From Deinococcus aquaticus (lineage in GTDB: Bacteria > Deinococcota > Deinococci > Deinococcales > Deinococcaceae), in assembly GCF_028622095.1 (NCBI RefSeq), contig NZ_CP115165.1, positions 1,162,501 through 1,226,500 of the forward strand: a stretch of DNA of 64,000 nt. The letters run 5' to 3'. The notes beneath the pieces are model-generated. The model did no database searches. It had not been told where the DNA came from and was given only the letters and a program-made list of their open reading frames with translations. Position 1 is the stretch's first letter, and each line of letters starts with the position of its first letter. The translations under genes were made by a program, and so were the position numbers. Positions 1 through 9,913 of this stretch are shown in pieces.

Positions 1-576
1 CAGCAGGGCGCGGCCAGCCAGCAGGGCCGCCGCGACGGTGACGACCGTGACGAGCAGTGCGTGGGTGGTCATGGGGAAGCGGCCGACCAGCAGGGTACCT
101 AGCGCCGCGCCGATCACGCCGCCCAGGCTGAAGTAGGCGTGCAGGCGGCTCATGACCGGTCGGGCCAGTCGCTGTTCGACCGTGACGCCCTGCGCGTTCA
201 TGGCGACGTCCATGCTGCCGTTCGCGGCTCCCAGGACGGCCAGGGCCGCGATCAGGGTCGGCAGGCTGGGGGCCAGGAAGGGGGGCAGCAGTGACAGCAT
301 GCACAGCACGGCGGCCATCCAGGTGACGCGGTGACTGCCGTAACGGGCGGTCCAGGTGCCGGTCAGGGTCATGCTACACAGGCTGCCCAGCCCGACGGCG
401 AGCAGGGCCGCGCCGAGTTGCGCTTCGTTCAGGTTCAGGTGGTCGCGCACGCCGGGAATGTTGACGGCCCAGGTGGCGAACAGCGCGCCGTTGATCAGGA
501 AGATCACGCTCAGGGCGCGGCGGGCCGCCTCGCCGGGTCGGTCCTGGGTGGGCTTGGGGCTGGTGGGGACCGTCAT
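1..576 (-). CDS. MFS transporter, partial (C-terminal part outside the window)
   Basis: Major facilitator superfamily integral membrane transporter; substrate unknown. The visible 192 residues run from an ATG at 576-574, preceded by a GAGG Shine-Dalgarno-like stretch, to the window edge. They contain a short hydrophilic N-terminus and about five or six hydrophobic helices. The strings DVAMNAQGV and SRLHAYFSLGG are typical of YbjJ-like MFS proteins. It is divergent from a LacI-family gene, which suggests that the regulator controls it and that the substrate could be a sugar or sugar derivative; that link is inference. The missing C-terminal half prevents a better assignment. Confidence 0.85.
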   Translation of the reverse strand, partial: MTVPTSPKPTQDRPGEAARRALSVIFLINGALFATWAVNIPGVRDHLNLNEAQLGAALLAVGLGSLCSMTLTGTWTARYGSHRVTWMAAVLCMLSLLPPFLAPSLPTLIAALAVLGAANGSMDVAMNAQGVTVEQRLARPVMSRLHAYFSLGGVIGAALGTLLVGRFPMTTHALLVTVVTVAAALLAGRALL

Positions 577-647
577 GGGAACCTCGGTGGTGGCAGGAGT
601 GGAGAGGCGCGGCGGGCAGGGCGGTAGCGGGTCTGGTATCTGGGATC

Positions 648-659
648 TGAATCGTTTCA
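648..659. promoter_or_regulatory. Putative LacI-family operator
   Basis: TGAATCGTTTCA is a near-perfect 12-bp palindrome centred on CG (two mismatched positions). That is the usual form of LacI/GalR-family operators. It lies in the 113-bp divergent gap between the MFS gene (start 576) and the LacI-family gene (start 690), so it could repress both. Confidence 0.55.
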
Positions 660-689
660 GACCGGTTGCGGATACGCTACCATTCCAGC

Positions 690-1820
690 ATGCCCCCCGC
701 CAAGCCCACCGCCCCCGGCGGCCGCATCACCCTGCGGGACGTGGCCCGCGCCCTGGGCGTTAGCGTCGCCACTGTCAGTAACGCCTACAACCGGCCCGAC
801 CAGCTGAGCGCGGACCTGCGCCAGCGCATCCTGCAGGCCGCCCGCGACCTCGGGTACACCGGCCCCGACCCCCTGGCCCGCAGCCTGCGCCGGGGCCGCA
901 CCGGCGTGCTGGGCGTGGTGTACGACGCCCCACTGGAATACGCCTTCGCGGACCCCGCCGCCGCCCTGTTCCTGGGCAGCGTGACCCGCGCCGTGCAGCA
1001 CCACGACCTGAATGTGCTGCTGCTCGCCAGTCCACACGCCGCGCCGCACCCCCCCGCCGGAGCCCCCACCCACGACCCCACCGGCCCGGTCCGCAGTGCC
1101 AGCGTGGACGGCTTCATCGTGTACTGCGCCGCCGAGGACAGCCCCCTGCTGCGCGCCGTGCTGGAACGCGGCCTGCCCACCGTGCTGGTCGATCAGGAAC
1201 GGCACGAGGAGGCCGTGAACATCGGCATCGACGACGCCGGGGGCGCGCAGGCCGCCGCCGCGCACCTGCTGGACCTCGGACACCGGCAACTGGGCGTGCT
1301 GTGCCTGGAACTGTCCGAGCAGCGCGCCAGCGGCCCGGTCAGTCCTGCCCGCGAGGCGCAGGTCAGTTACCGCACCAGCGGCCAGCGCCTGCGCGGCTAC
1401 CGCGCCGCCACGCACGCCCACCCGGACGTCACCCTGCACCCCGCCGAGGTCATCCACAACACCCCGCAGGCCGGCGAGGCCCTGACCCTGGACCTGCTGC
1501 GCGATCACCCGGACATCACGGCCGTCCTGTGCATGAGCGACGTGCTCGCCCAGGGGGCGCTGCGGGCCGCTGCCAGCCTGGGCCTGCGCGTCCCGGAGGA
1601 CCTCAGCGTGATCGGGTACGACGACCTGCCCAGCAGCGAGAGCCTGAACCTCACGACCGTCTGGCAGCCCACCAGCGACAAGGGTGAGCAGGTCGGGCAG
1701 GCCATCCTGACCCTGCTGGCCGGGCACCCCGCGCCGCCCGTCACGCTGCCCACCCGGCTGGTCGTGCGCGGCACCACCGCTCCCGCCGCGCCCCGGCCAC
1801 GGCCTGCAACGCAAGGCTGA
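690..1820 (+). CDS. LacI-family transcriptional regulator
   Basis: DNA-binding repressor, 376 residues. The N-terminal helix-turn-helix (about residues 13-35, ITLRDVARALGVSVATVS) is followed by YNRP, the hinge region and a periplasmic-binding-protein-like effector domain ending with the typical SVIGYDDLP. ATG 690 is chosen; a TTG at 666 in the same frame would only add eight residues lying on the promoter. A TACGCT -10-like box is at 673-678. It is divergent from an MFS gene with a LacI-type operator between them, so autoregulation and control of that transporter are likely (inference). The sugar ligand cannot be read from the sequence. A 41-residue insert rich in Ala and Pro lies in the effector domain near residue 120. 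Confidence 0.9.
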   Translation: MPPAKPTAPGGRITLRDVARALGVSVATVSNAYNRPDQLSADLRQRILQAARDLGYTGPDPLARSLRRGRTGVLGVVYDAPLEYAFADPAAALFLGSVTRAVQHHDLNVLLLASPHAAPHPPAGAPTHDPTGPVRSASVDGFIVYCAAEDSPLLRAVLERGLPTVLVDQERHEEAVNIGIDDAGGAQAAAAHLLDLGHRQLGVLCLELSEQRASGPVSPAREAQVSYRTSGQRLRGYRAATHAHPDVTLHPAEVIHNTPQAGEALTLDLLRDHPDITAVLCMSDVLAQGALRAAASLGLRVPEDLSVIGYDDLPSSESLNLTTVWQPTSDKGEQVGQAILTLLAGHPAPPVTLPTRLVVRGTTAPAAPRPRPATQG

Positions 1821-1897
1821 CCTGCCTCACCTGACCCGACTGACCCGCCCAGCCTGATCCGTCACGCCCCGGCTGTTCCTGCACTACCCTGGGCCTC

Positions 1898-2890
<993 letters not shown>

Positions 2891-2954
2891 AGCTGGGCGG
2901 GGTGGGACAGCAGTGGCACTCGCACTCGGCGCGTAACTCCCGTAGCCTGCGGGC

Positions 2955-4301
2955 ATGACACAACCCACCGCCGCCGACCTCGCCGCGCACACCGAACGCG
3001 GCCTGCGTGACCTCGCCGACCTCGTCGCCATTCCCAGTGTCTCCGCGCAGGGCCGCCACCTTCCCGAGGCCGCTCAGGCCGTCACGCGCCTGCTGGAAAC
3101 CGAGGGCTTCACCGTCCGCGAGTACCCCGGTCAGGTCGCCCCGATCCTGCTGGCCGAGGCGGGCGACGGTCCCTTCACGCTGCTGATCTACAACCACTAC
3201 GACGTGCAACCCGAGGATCCCGCTGACCTCTGGGACACCCCGCCGTTCGAACTGACCGAACGCGACGGTCGCCTGTACGGACGCGGCGCCAGCGACGATA
3301 AGGGCGAGTTCATCTCGCGCCTCGCCGGACTGCGCGCCCTGAAAGACGCGCGCGGCGGGCAACTGCCGCTGAAGGTCAAGTGGTTGATCGAGGGCGAGGA
3401 AGAGGTCGGCAGCCCCAGCCTCGAAGGCTTTCTGGCCGAACACGCCAGCGACCTGAAAGCCGACGGCGTGTGGTGGGAATTCGGGAGCATCACACCCGAA
3501 GGCCGCCCCGTCCTGTACGCCGGACTGAAAGGCATCATCTGCGTCGAACTGCGCTGCCGCGTGGCCGCCAGCGACCTGCACAGCAGTAACGGCGCGGTCG
3601 TGGACAACCCCCTGTGGCGACTGGCCGCTGCCGTCGCCAGCCTGCGTGGCCCCGACGGCACGGTCCTGATCCCCGGCTTCCACGACGACGTGCGCGCCCC
3701 CAGCGAAGCTGACCTGAACGCCATCGCCCAGCTTCAGGGCCGGGGCGATGCGCTGCGCGACACGTACAACGTGACCCGCCCCCTGAGTGACGGCAGCGAC
3801 TACCACACCCGCCTGAACCTCAAGCCCGTTGTGAACGTCAACGGCTTCCACGGCGGGTACGAGGGTCAGGGCAGCAAGACTGTCCTGCCCGCCGAGGGCA
3901 TGGTGAAACTCGACTTCCGCCTCGTGCCCGACCAGCACCCGGACCGGATTGTGGAGCTTCTGCGCGCCCACCTGGACGCGCAGGGCTTCAGCGACATTGA
4001 GATCATCGAATTGGAAAGCCACCAGCACCCCGCCCGCAGCGACCTGAGCGACCCCTTCGTGAGGGCGGCCATCCGCGTGGCCCGCGACGTTCACGGCCAG
4101 GAACCCATCCTGAACCCCAGCTCCGGCGGCAGCGGCCCCATGCACCCCTTCATGCAGTACGTCGGCGCGCCCGTCATCGCGCTGGGCATCGGGAACATCG
4201 GCGGCCGCGTTCACGCACCCAACGAGAACATCCTCCGGCGCGACTTCGCCAGAGGCGTGCGCTACGCCGCCGCGTTCATGGCCGCCCTCGCAGACGGCTG
4301 A
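2955..4301 (+). CDS. M20-family metallopeptidase (dipeptidase/carboxypeptidase type)
   Basis: Zinc peptidase, 448 residues, probably cytoplasmic since no signal peptide is present. Metal-ligand motifs are visible in order: YNHYDVQP (His), GRGASDDKGE (bridging Asp), and EGEEEVGS (catalytic Glu pair). A dimerisation domain follows, then a C-terminal metal-site region with SGGSGPMHPF. These fit the M20A/ArgE/DapE/CNDP-dipeptidase group; the exact substrate is unknown. TAGCCT sits six nt before the ATG (leaderless type). A stem-loop follows the stop at 4313-4340, then a long copy of the stop-codon repeat of the convergent gene mqnA. Confidence 0.9.
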   Translation: MTQPTAADLAAHTERGLRDLADLVAIPSVSAQGRHLPEAAQAVTRLLETEGFTVREYPGQVAPILLAEAGDGPFTLLIYNHYDVQPEDPADLWDTPPFELTERDGRLYGRGASDDKGEFISRLAGLRALKDARGGQLPLKVKWLIEGEEEVGSPSLEGFLAEHASDLKADGVWWEFGSITPEGRPVLYAGLKGIICVELRCRVAASDLHSSNGAVVDNPLWRLAAAVASLRGPDGTVLIPGFHDDVRAPSEADLNAIAQLQGRGDALRDTYNVTRPLSDGSDYHTRLNLKPVVNVNGFHGGYEGQGSKTVLPAEGMVKLDFRLVPDQHPDRIVELLRAHLDAQGFSDIEIIELESHQHPARSDLSDPFVRAAIRVARDVHGQEPILNPSSGGSGPMHPFMQYVGAPVIALGIGNIGGRVHAPNENILRRDFARGVRYAAAFMAALADG

Positions 4302-4312
4302 CCGAGGACAGG

Positions 4313-4340
4313 GGGCCGGATGTGCAGCGCAGTCCGGCCC
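4313..4340 (+). terminator. Stem-loop after the M20 peptidase gene
   Basis: GGGCCGGA (4313-4320) pairs perfectly with TCCGGCCC (4333-4340) around a 12-nt loop, starting 12 bp after the stop codon. There is no U-run, so it may stabilise the 3' end rather than act as a strong intrinsic terminator. Confidence 0.5.
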
Positions 4341-4349
4341 TCCTACGCG

Positions 4350-4485
4350 TCATACGGATTCCGTCTGTTTCGTTGACAGATCGGAACACCACCGATCTGC
4401 CCACTCCACGTCCGGAACCCGTTTCTCTCCTACTCGCATCCGCTCGGATTGAACGGCTTTGCCAGCCATTCAATCGGAGTCCGCA

Positions 4486-4488
<3 letters not shown>
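4350..4488 (-). repeat. Stop-codon-associated structured repeat, copy A (long, 139 bp)
   Basis: Read on the minus strand it starts with the TGA stop codon of mqnA (4488-4486), continues TGCGGACTCCG, and ends CGGAATCCGTA-TGA. The terminal inverted repeats are near-perfect, and TGA is present at both ends. Inside are hairpin 1 (ATTGAATGGC/GCCGTTCAAT), a purine-rich linker, and stem 2 (ACGGGTTCCG/CGGAATCCGT) enclosing hairpin 3 (CAGATCGG/CCGATCTG). Hairpin 3 differs from the other copies at three base pairs, all compensated. It fills the gap between two convergent genes. Confidence 0.85.
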
Positions 4489-5426
<938 letters not shown>

Positions 5427-5430
<4 letters not shown>

Positions 5431-5789
5431 GGGATCACCTGCACGCTGACGGCCTGCCAGTGTTCGTCCTGGCGGGCGTAGACGCGCAGGAAGCTCTGCA
5501 CGCGCATGCCTGCGGCGTAGAGGGTGCCGCGCGTGATGGCCGTGTCGCCGTGCAGGCGGGCGGCGTGCCGTTCGAAGATCAGTGGGGTGGTGGGGTTGGT
5601 CTGCATGCCGGTCAGGAGTTCCTGTTTCGTGACGGTGGTGCCGTCGTGGTAGAAGCCCAGCCAGTCGTCGGCCAGGACGGTGTCCAGGCGCCCTGGGTCG
5701 CGGTGGTGGTACGCGGCGTTCCAGCGGTCGTCCAGGGCGAGGATCAGGTCGAGGTCGCTGGGCGGGCCGGGCACAGGCTGACTGGACAC
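5427..5789 (-). CDS. DUF4440 / NTF2-like protein
   Basis: Small cytoplasmic protein of 120 residues with the SnoaL/NTF2-like cone fold signature: LDDRWNAAYHHRDPGRLD, then LADDWLGFYHDGTTVTKQEL, and a C-terminal strand set ending VYARQDEHWQAVSVQV. DUF4440 proteins often bind small hydrophobic ligands or act as minor enzymes; no catalytic role can be read here. It starts at a GTG (5789), six bp after the mqnE stop, and overlaps mqnA by four bases (GTGA). It is therefore translationally coupled between two menaquinone genes, and a role in handling a futalosine-pathway intermediate is possible but untested. Confidence 0.8.
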
Positions 5790-5795
5790 CGGCGG

Positions 5796-6944
5796 TCAGT
5801 CGGCGGCTTCGGTGGCCGGGGTGCGGGGGAAGGTCTGGAGTTCGTTGTAGTACGCGTCGCGCAGGACGGGGGTGCGGCCGGCGTGCTGGATCATGCGGAT
5901 CATGCCCTGCTCGCTGAGTTTCATGGGGCTGGTCGCTCCGGCGGCGTGCGCGATGTGTTCTTCCTGGATGGTGCCGTCGATGTCGGACACGCCCCAGTCG
6001 AGGCTGACCTGAGTGAGTTCGCTGCCGATCATGACCCAGTAGCCCTTGATGTGCGGGAAGTTATCGAGGTAGATGCGGGCCACGGCGAGGTTGCGCAGGT
6101 CGTCGAGGCCGGTGGTGAAATCGGTCTTGCCGAGGTTCTGCGCGAGGTTGTTCCCGAGCGGCTGGAACGCCAGCGGAATGAACGCGTGGAAGCCGCCGCC
6201 GAAGCGGGCCACGGAGTCGTCTTGCAGGGTACGCAGGCGGTCCATGTGATCCAGGCGTTCTTCGAGGGTCTCGATGTGTCCGTACAGCATGGTGGCGTTG
6301 GTGCGCATGCCCAGGGAGTGCGCCTCGCTGTGAATCTGCAGCCATTTCTCGGCCTTGACCTTGTTTTTGGCGACCTGGAGGCGCACGCGGTCTGCGAAGA
6401 TCTCGGCGCCGCCGCCGGGCATGGCGGCCAGTCCGGCGGCCTGGAGGTCGCGCAGGACGTCCAGGGTGGGTTTCTTGCTGATCTTGCTCAGGTGCTCGAT
6501 CTCGGCGGCGGTGAACGCCTTGACCTGCAGGTCAGGGAAGGCTTCGCGCAGGCCGCGTACCATCTCGGGGTAGTACTCCCACTTGTGGTTGGGGTGGTGG
6601 CCGCTGCTCATGTGCAGTTCGGTGATGCCGGGCACGTAGCGGCGGCGGACCTGTTCGGCCACCTGCTGCGGGTCGTAATCCCAGGCGCGTTCCTCGTTCT
6701 TGTGCGCGGCGAACGCGCAGAAGGTGCAGCCCACGTAGCAGATGTTCGTGAATTCAAGGCGCATGGAGTGCACGAAGTACACCCGGTCGCCGTGCAGCTG
6801 CTGCTTGCGCAGGTTCGCCAGTCGCATCAGGGTGTTCAGGTCGCGGGTGTCGTACAGCTGCATGCCCTCGGCGAAGGTCAGGCGCTCGCCCGCCTCGACC
6901 TTCTCCACGATGGGCGCAAGTGCCGGGTCGGAAAGCCACTTCAT
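5796..6944 (-). CDS. mqnE: Aminofutalosine synthase MqnE (radical SAM)
   Basis: Radical SAM enzyme that joins the MqnA product to adenosine in the futalosine menaquinone pathway. The 4Fe-4S/SAM motif CYVGCTFC is near residue 68, followed by ELHMSSGHHPNHKWEYY, AMPGGGAEIF, TNATMLYGHIET and EEHIAHAAGA, a pattern characteristic of MqnE rather than MqnC. The ATG at 6944 (MKWLSDPAL) is preferred over one 27 nt upstream because TATGCT lies seven nt before it. About 382 residues. It heads the mqnE-DUF4440-mqnA operon. mqnB, mqnC and mqnD are not in this window. Confidence 0.93.
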   Translation of the reverse strand: MKWLSDPALAPIVEKVEAGERLTFAEGMQLYDTRDLNTLMRLANLRKQQLHGDRVYFVHSMRLEFTNICYVGCTFCAFAAHKNEERAWDYDPQQVAEQVRRRYVPGITELHMSSGHHPNHKWEYYPEMVRGLREAFPDLQVKAFTAAEIEHLSKISKKPTLDVLRDLQAAGLAAMPGGGAEIFADRVRLQVAKNKVKAEKWLQIHSEAHSLGMRTNATMLYGHIETLEERLDHMDRLRTLQDDSVARFGGGFHAFIPLAFQPLGNNLAQNLGKTDFTTGLDDLRNLAVARIYLDNFPHIKGYWVMIGSELTQVSLDWGVSDIDGTIQEEHIAHAAGATSPMKLSEQGMIRMIQHAGRTPVLRDAYYNELQTFPRTPATEAAD

Positions 6945-7082
6945 ACCGCGCAGCATACGCCCGCCCGGCACGCGGGAATGTCCCCGAATCCTGCAATGCC
7001 TGCATGAACCGTTCAGGGTCGCGTGGGGGGTGGGGGCGCGTCAGAGTCGTGACAGGCGGCGCGTGCCACACTGCTGAGCAAG

Positions 7083-8084
7083 TTGAACGACCACGCCACC
7101 GACTCGCACAGGCAGATTGCCCGGTACCGGTCCCTGATTCAGGTGACGGCGGTACTCTCACGGCACGTGCGCACCGACGAGTTGCTGCGCGCCATGCATG
7201 CGCAGGTGCGGGTACTGTTCGACACGCCCGTCACACTGCTGGCCCTCCGGACCCCGCAGGGCGGCTGGCACTGCCTGACTCTGGAAAGCAACAACCTGTC
7301 CGAGCAGTTCATAGGCCTGCGCCCCGACGGGCTGCTGGAACGCGTGCTGGAAGGCCGCCTGCGCCTGGAAAACGACCTGCCGGCGTACCTGGAACGCGAG
7401 CGGCTGGGCGTCGTGCGGGTGCACCACCGGTCTGACCTGCCGTCCACGCTGTCTTGGATGGGCGTGCCGCTTCAGGCGGGCGCGGTGACGGGCGTGCTGT
7501 CCGTGCAGAGTTACGCCCTGAACGCCTTCACGCCCGAGGACCTGGAATTCCTGGAGTTACTGGGCGTGCACCTGAGCATCGCGCTAGAGAACGCCACGCT
7601 GCACGAACGGGTGGAGCGCGAGGCGCACACGGACCCCCTGACGGGCCTGTGGAACCGCCGCCGGTTCACGGAGCGCAGCGAGGCGGCCCTGCTGGGCGTG
7701 CGCCGGGGCGAGCCGCACACGCTGGCCGTGATGGACCTTCAGGATTTCAAGCGCGTGAACGACGAGTTCGGGCATGACGTGGGCGATCAGGTGCTGGTGC
7801 AGGTCGGGCAGATGCTGGACCGCCTGACGCTGAACGGCGGGCACGTGTTCCGGCTGGGTGGCGACGAGTTCGCGGCCCTGCTGCCTAGCCGGGAGGCTGA
7901 GGCGCTGCGGGGCGTTCAGGACCTGCTGGATGAACTGAGGGATCAGGTGTGGGCCGTGCCGACACCACGCCTGAACGTGGGGCTGGCACCGGCCTACCCG
8001 GAGGATTCCGTGAGCGAATGGGTGAGCCGCGCCGACGCGCGCATGTACAGCGCGAAACGTCAGCGTCAGCAGTTGATGGAGTAA
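7083..8084 (+). CDS. GAF-GGDEF diguanylate cyclase
   Basis: Makes c-di-GMP from two GTP. Residues about 10-170 form a GAF-type sensor domain (LIQVTAVLSRHV to LSIALENATLHERV); a short coiled linker leads to a GGDEF domain (DPLTGLWNRRRF, then FRLGGDEFAALL). The active-site GGDEF is intact. No RxxD inhibitory site precedes it, so product inhibition by the usual route is unlikely. There are no membrane segments, so it is cytoplasmic. The start is uncertain: TTG at 7083 gives the full GAF domain, and no ATG lies upstream in frame. It is one of three c-di-GMP proteins in this window. Confidence 0.88.
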   Translation: MNDHATDSHRQIARYRSLIQVTAVLSRHVRTDELLRAMHAQVRVLFDTPVTLLALRTPQGGWHCLTLESNNLSEQFIGLRPDGLLERVLEGRLRLENDLPAYLERERLGVVRVHHRSDLPSTLSWMGVPLQAGAVTGVLSVQSYALNAFTPEDLEFLELLGVHLSIALENATLHERVEREAHTDPLTGLWNRRRFTERSEAALLGVRRGEPHTLAVMDLQDFKRVNDEFGHDVGDQVLVQVGQMLDRLTLNGGHVFRLGGDEFAALLPSREAEALRGVQDLLDELRDQVWAVPTPRLNVGLAPAYPEDSVSEWVSRADARMYSAKRQRQQLME

Positions 8085-8273
8085 CCGTCAGAGCAGCGGC
8101 GGGATTCAGGGTGGCAGAACCTGTGACAGTTCTGTCATGAACCCTGGATGAACCCGGTCACCGGAAACTGCTGCGGGCCACGCCCTGGCTGCGGCGGACC
8201 CTGGCGCGGTGGGCGGGTGCCTGGCGTGAACTCTTTCGGTGCGGGACACGGCCGGGTAGGCTACGCTGGGGGC

Positions 8274-8708
8274 GTGAAGCCGGAATCCGTTCGTCCTGAA
8301 ACAGAATCCACGCAGCCGGACGGGCCGCCCGCACCGGCCAGCCCCCCGACCCAGTCGACCCCCACCCAGTTGGCGCCGCCCCGACCGGGACACGCCCCGG
8401 AAGTCTGGACGGTGGACGGCATCGAACCGACGCCGCACGGCCCGGTCGCGCGGCTGGAACGCCCGGACGGGCAGACCGTGGACCGCCCCCTGACCGACCT
8501 GCCCCCCGGCCTGCGGGAGGGCGACCTGCTGGCCGTGGACGACGGCCCGGACGGCCTGATTCTGCGCCTGCTGGCCGACGGCAGTGCCGCGCGCCGCGCC
8601 GCCAGCCAGGCGACCCTGGACGCCCTGAACGAACAGGGCCGCGACCCATCAAGCCACCCACTGTCAGCAGACCTGTCAGTCAACGAGGACGGAGAGATCA
8701 ACCTGTGA
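8274..8708 (+). CDS. DUF3006 domain protein
   Basis: Protein of 144 residues with a Pro-rich disordered N-terminus (about residues 1-40) and a DUF3006 core (VWTVDGIEPTPHGPVARLE, then LTDLPPGLREGDLLAVD). GTG 8274 is chosen because TACGCT is six nt upstream. It overlaps the next gene by GTGA. DUF3006 genes commonly sit beside ComEC/Rec2-like metallo-beta-lactamase proteins in other bacteria, and the same pair is seen here. Its function is unknown; a role as partner or small regulator of the downstream hydrolase is inference. Confidence 0.8.
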   Translation: MKPESVRPETESTQPDGPPAPASPPTQSTPTQLAPPRPGHAPEVWTVDGIEPTPHGPVARLERPDGQTVDRPLTDLPPGLREGDLLAVDDGPDGLILRLLADGSAARRAASQATLDALNEQGRDPSSHPLSADLSVNEDGEINL

Positions 8709-9832
8709 GTCCCAGAGCACCCAGGAAAGAAGCCCCCACCCCCAGCCGGGCAGGCACCACGAAAACTGCCGCCCCGAAGGCCACCCCCACCAAAGCCTCC
8801 GCCACCGCAGCCTCCACGAAGGCAGCCGCCGCAAAGACCGGGAGTACCAGGGCGTCCAGCACGAAGGCCAGCACCCCGAAGGCCAGTAGTGCGAAGGCCG
8901 GCGCCCGCACGGGCCGCCGTGCCGGGAAGGGCCGCTCCGGACCCAGTTCCTCGGACCTGCTGGGCGTGCTGGTGCTGGTCGTGACCGGCAGTCTCGCCGC
9001 GTGCGGCTGGATCCGCAACCAGGATGGCGGCAGCGACGCACCCACCAGCGGGCCAGCCACGACCGCCCCGGCCGGCGCGCAGGTCACCATCCGGTTTCTG
9101 GATGTGGGGCAGGGCGACGCCATCCTGATCCGCAGCCCGGAAGGGAAGACCGCCCTGATCGACGGGGGCCGCAGCGCCGAGCGCCTCAGCGATCAGCTGG
9201 AGAAGTACGGCGTGACCCGCCTGGACCTGATGATCGCCACGCACGCCGACGCCGACCACATCGCGGGCCTCGTGCCGGCCGCCGCCCTGAAACCCCGCCT
9301 GTTCATCAACAACGGCATGGGCGGCACCACCCAGACCTGGGAGCGGCTCGTGAAGGCTCTCCAGGGTGTGGACGCCACCTTCACGAAGGCCAGTAACCAG
9401 ACCGTGAACCTGGGGAGTGTGAAACTGCGCGTCATTGCGCCCCCGCCCGGCATGCCCGACGATCAGAACCTCAACAGCGTCGGCCTGGCCGTGCAGTTCG
9501 GGGAGTTCCGCGCCCTGCTGACCGGCGACAGCGAAAGCCCGGAAACCGAGGGGTGGATGGCGCAGGAACGCGCGGACCTGCGCGGACCCTTCCAGGTCTA
9601 CAAGAGCATTCACCACGGGGCCGCCAACGGGGACACCGTCGGGTGGCTGGCGAGCGTGCGGCCGCAGAACGTGGTCATCAGCGTCGGGCAGAACAGTTAC
9701 GGGCACCCGACCGATTCGGCGCTGCGCCTGTACCGCCAGAGCGGCGCGCGCGTGTACCGCACCGACCGTCAGGGGACCGTGACCTTCCAGGGCCGCGCGG
9801 ACGGCACCTACACCGCCGACACCGACCGCTGA
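8705..9832 (+). CDS. ComEC/Rec2-like metallo-beta-lactamase hydrolase with histone-H1-like tail
   Basis: Putative membrane-anchored hydrolase, 375 residues. Residues about 1-80 are a Lys/Ala/Thr/Ser/Pro-rich basic tail resembling histone H1. A hydrophobic segment at 85-100 ends in LAAC, which is lipobox-like but placed too far from the N-terminus for a normal signal peptide. The MBL fold begins near 110 (FLDVGQGDAILI) with the metal motif THADADH and later GDSE and SIHHGA, as in the C-terminal domain of ComEC. It lacks the ComEC permease core. It could cleave nucleic acid or nucleotides at the cell surface (inference). GTG start overlaps the DUF3006 stop; translational coupling is likely. Confidence 0.85.
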   Translation: MSPRAPRKEAPTPSRAGTTKTAAPKATPTKASATAASTKAAAAKTGSTRASSTKASTPKASSAKAGARTGRRAGKGRSGPSSSDLLGVLVLVVTGSLAACGWIRNQDGGSDAPTSGPATTAPAGAQVTIRFLDVGQGDAILIRSPEGKTALIDGGRSAERLSDQLEKYGVTRLDLMIATHADADHIAGLVPAAALKPRLFINNGMGGTTQTWERLVKALQGVDATFTKASNQTVNLGSVKLRVIAPPPGMPDDQNLNSVGLAVQFGEFRALLTGDSESPETEGWMAQERADLRGPFQVYKSIHHGAANGDTVGWLASVRPQNVVISVGQNSYGHPTDSALRLYRQSGARVYRTDRQGTVTFQGRADGTYTADTDR

Positions 9833-9835
9833 AGC

Positions 9836-9913
9836 CCGCCCGGAAGCCGTTCTTCTCGTGCTATCCGCCCGGGTTGAACGGCTGTGCAAGCCATTCAACC
9901 GGAGTCCGTATCA
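9836..9913 (-). repeat. Stop-codon-associated structured repeat, copy B (truncated)
   Basis: On the minus strand it begins with the TGA stop codon of the HD-GYP gene (9913-9911), then TACGGACTCCGG and hairpin 1 (GGTTGAATGGCT/AGCCGTTCAACC). It degenerates after the first arm of stem 2 (ACGGCTTCCGGGCG) and ends next to the stop of the convergent MBL gene at 9832. The 3' half, with hairpin 3 and the conserved GAAACAGACGG block, is missing. Confidence 0.8.
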
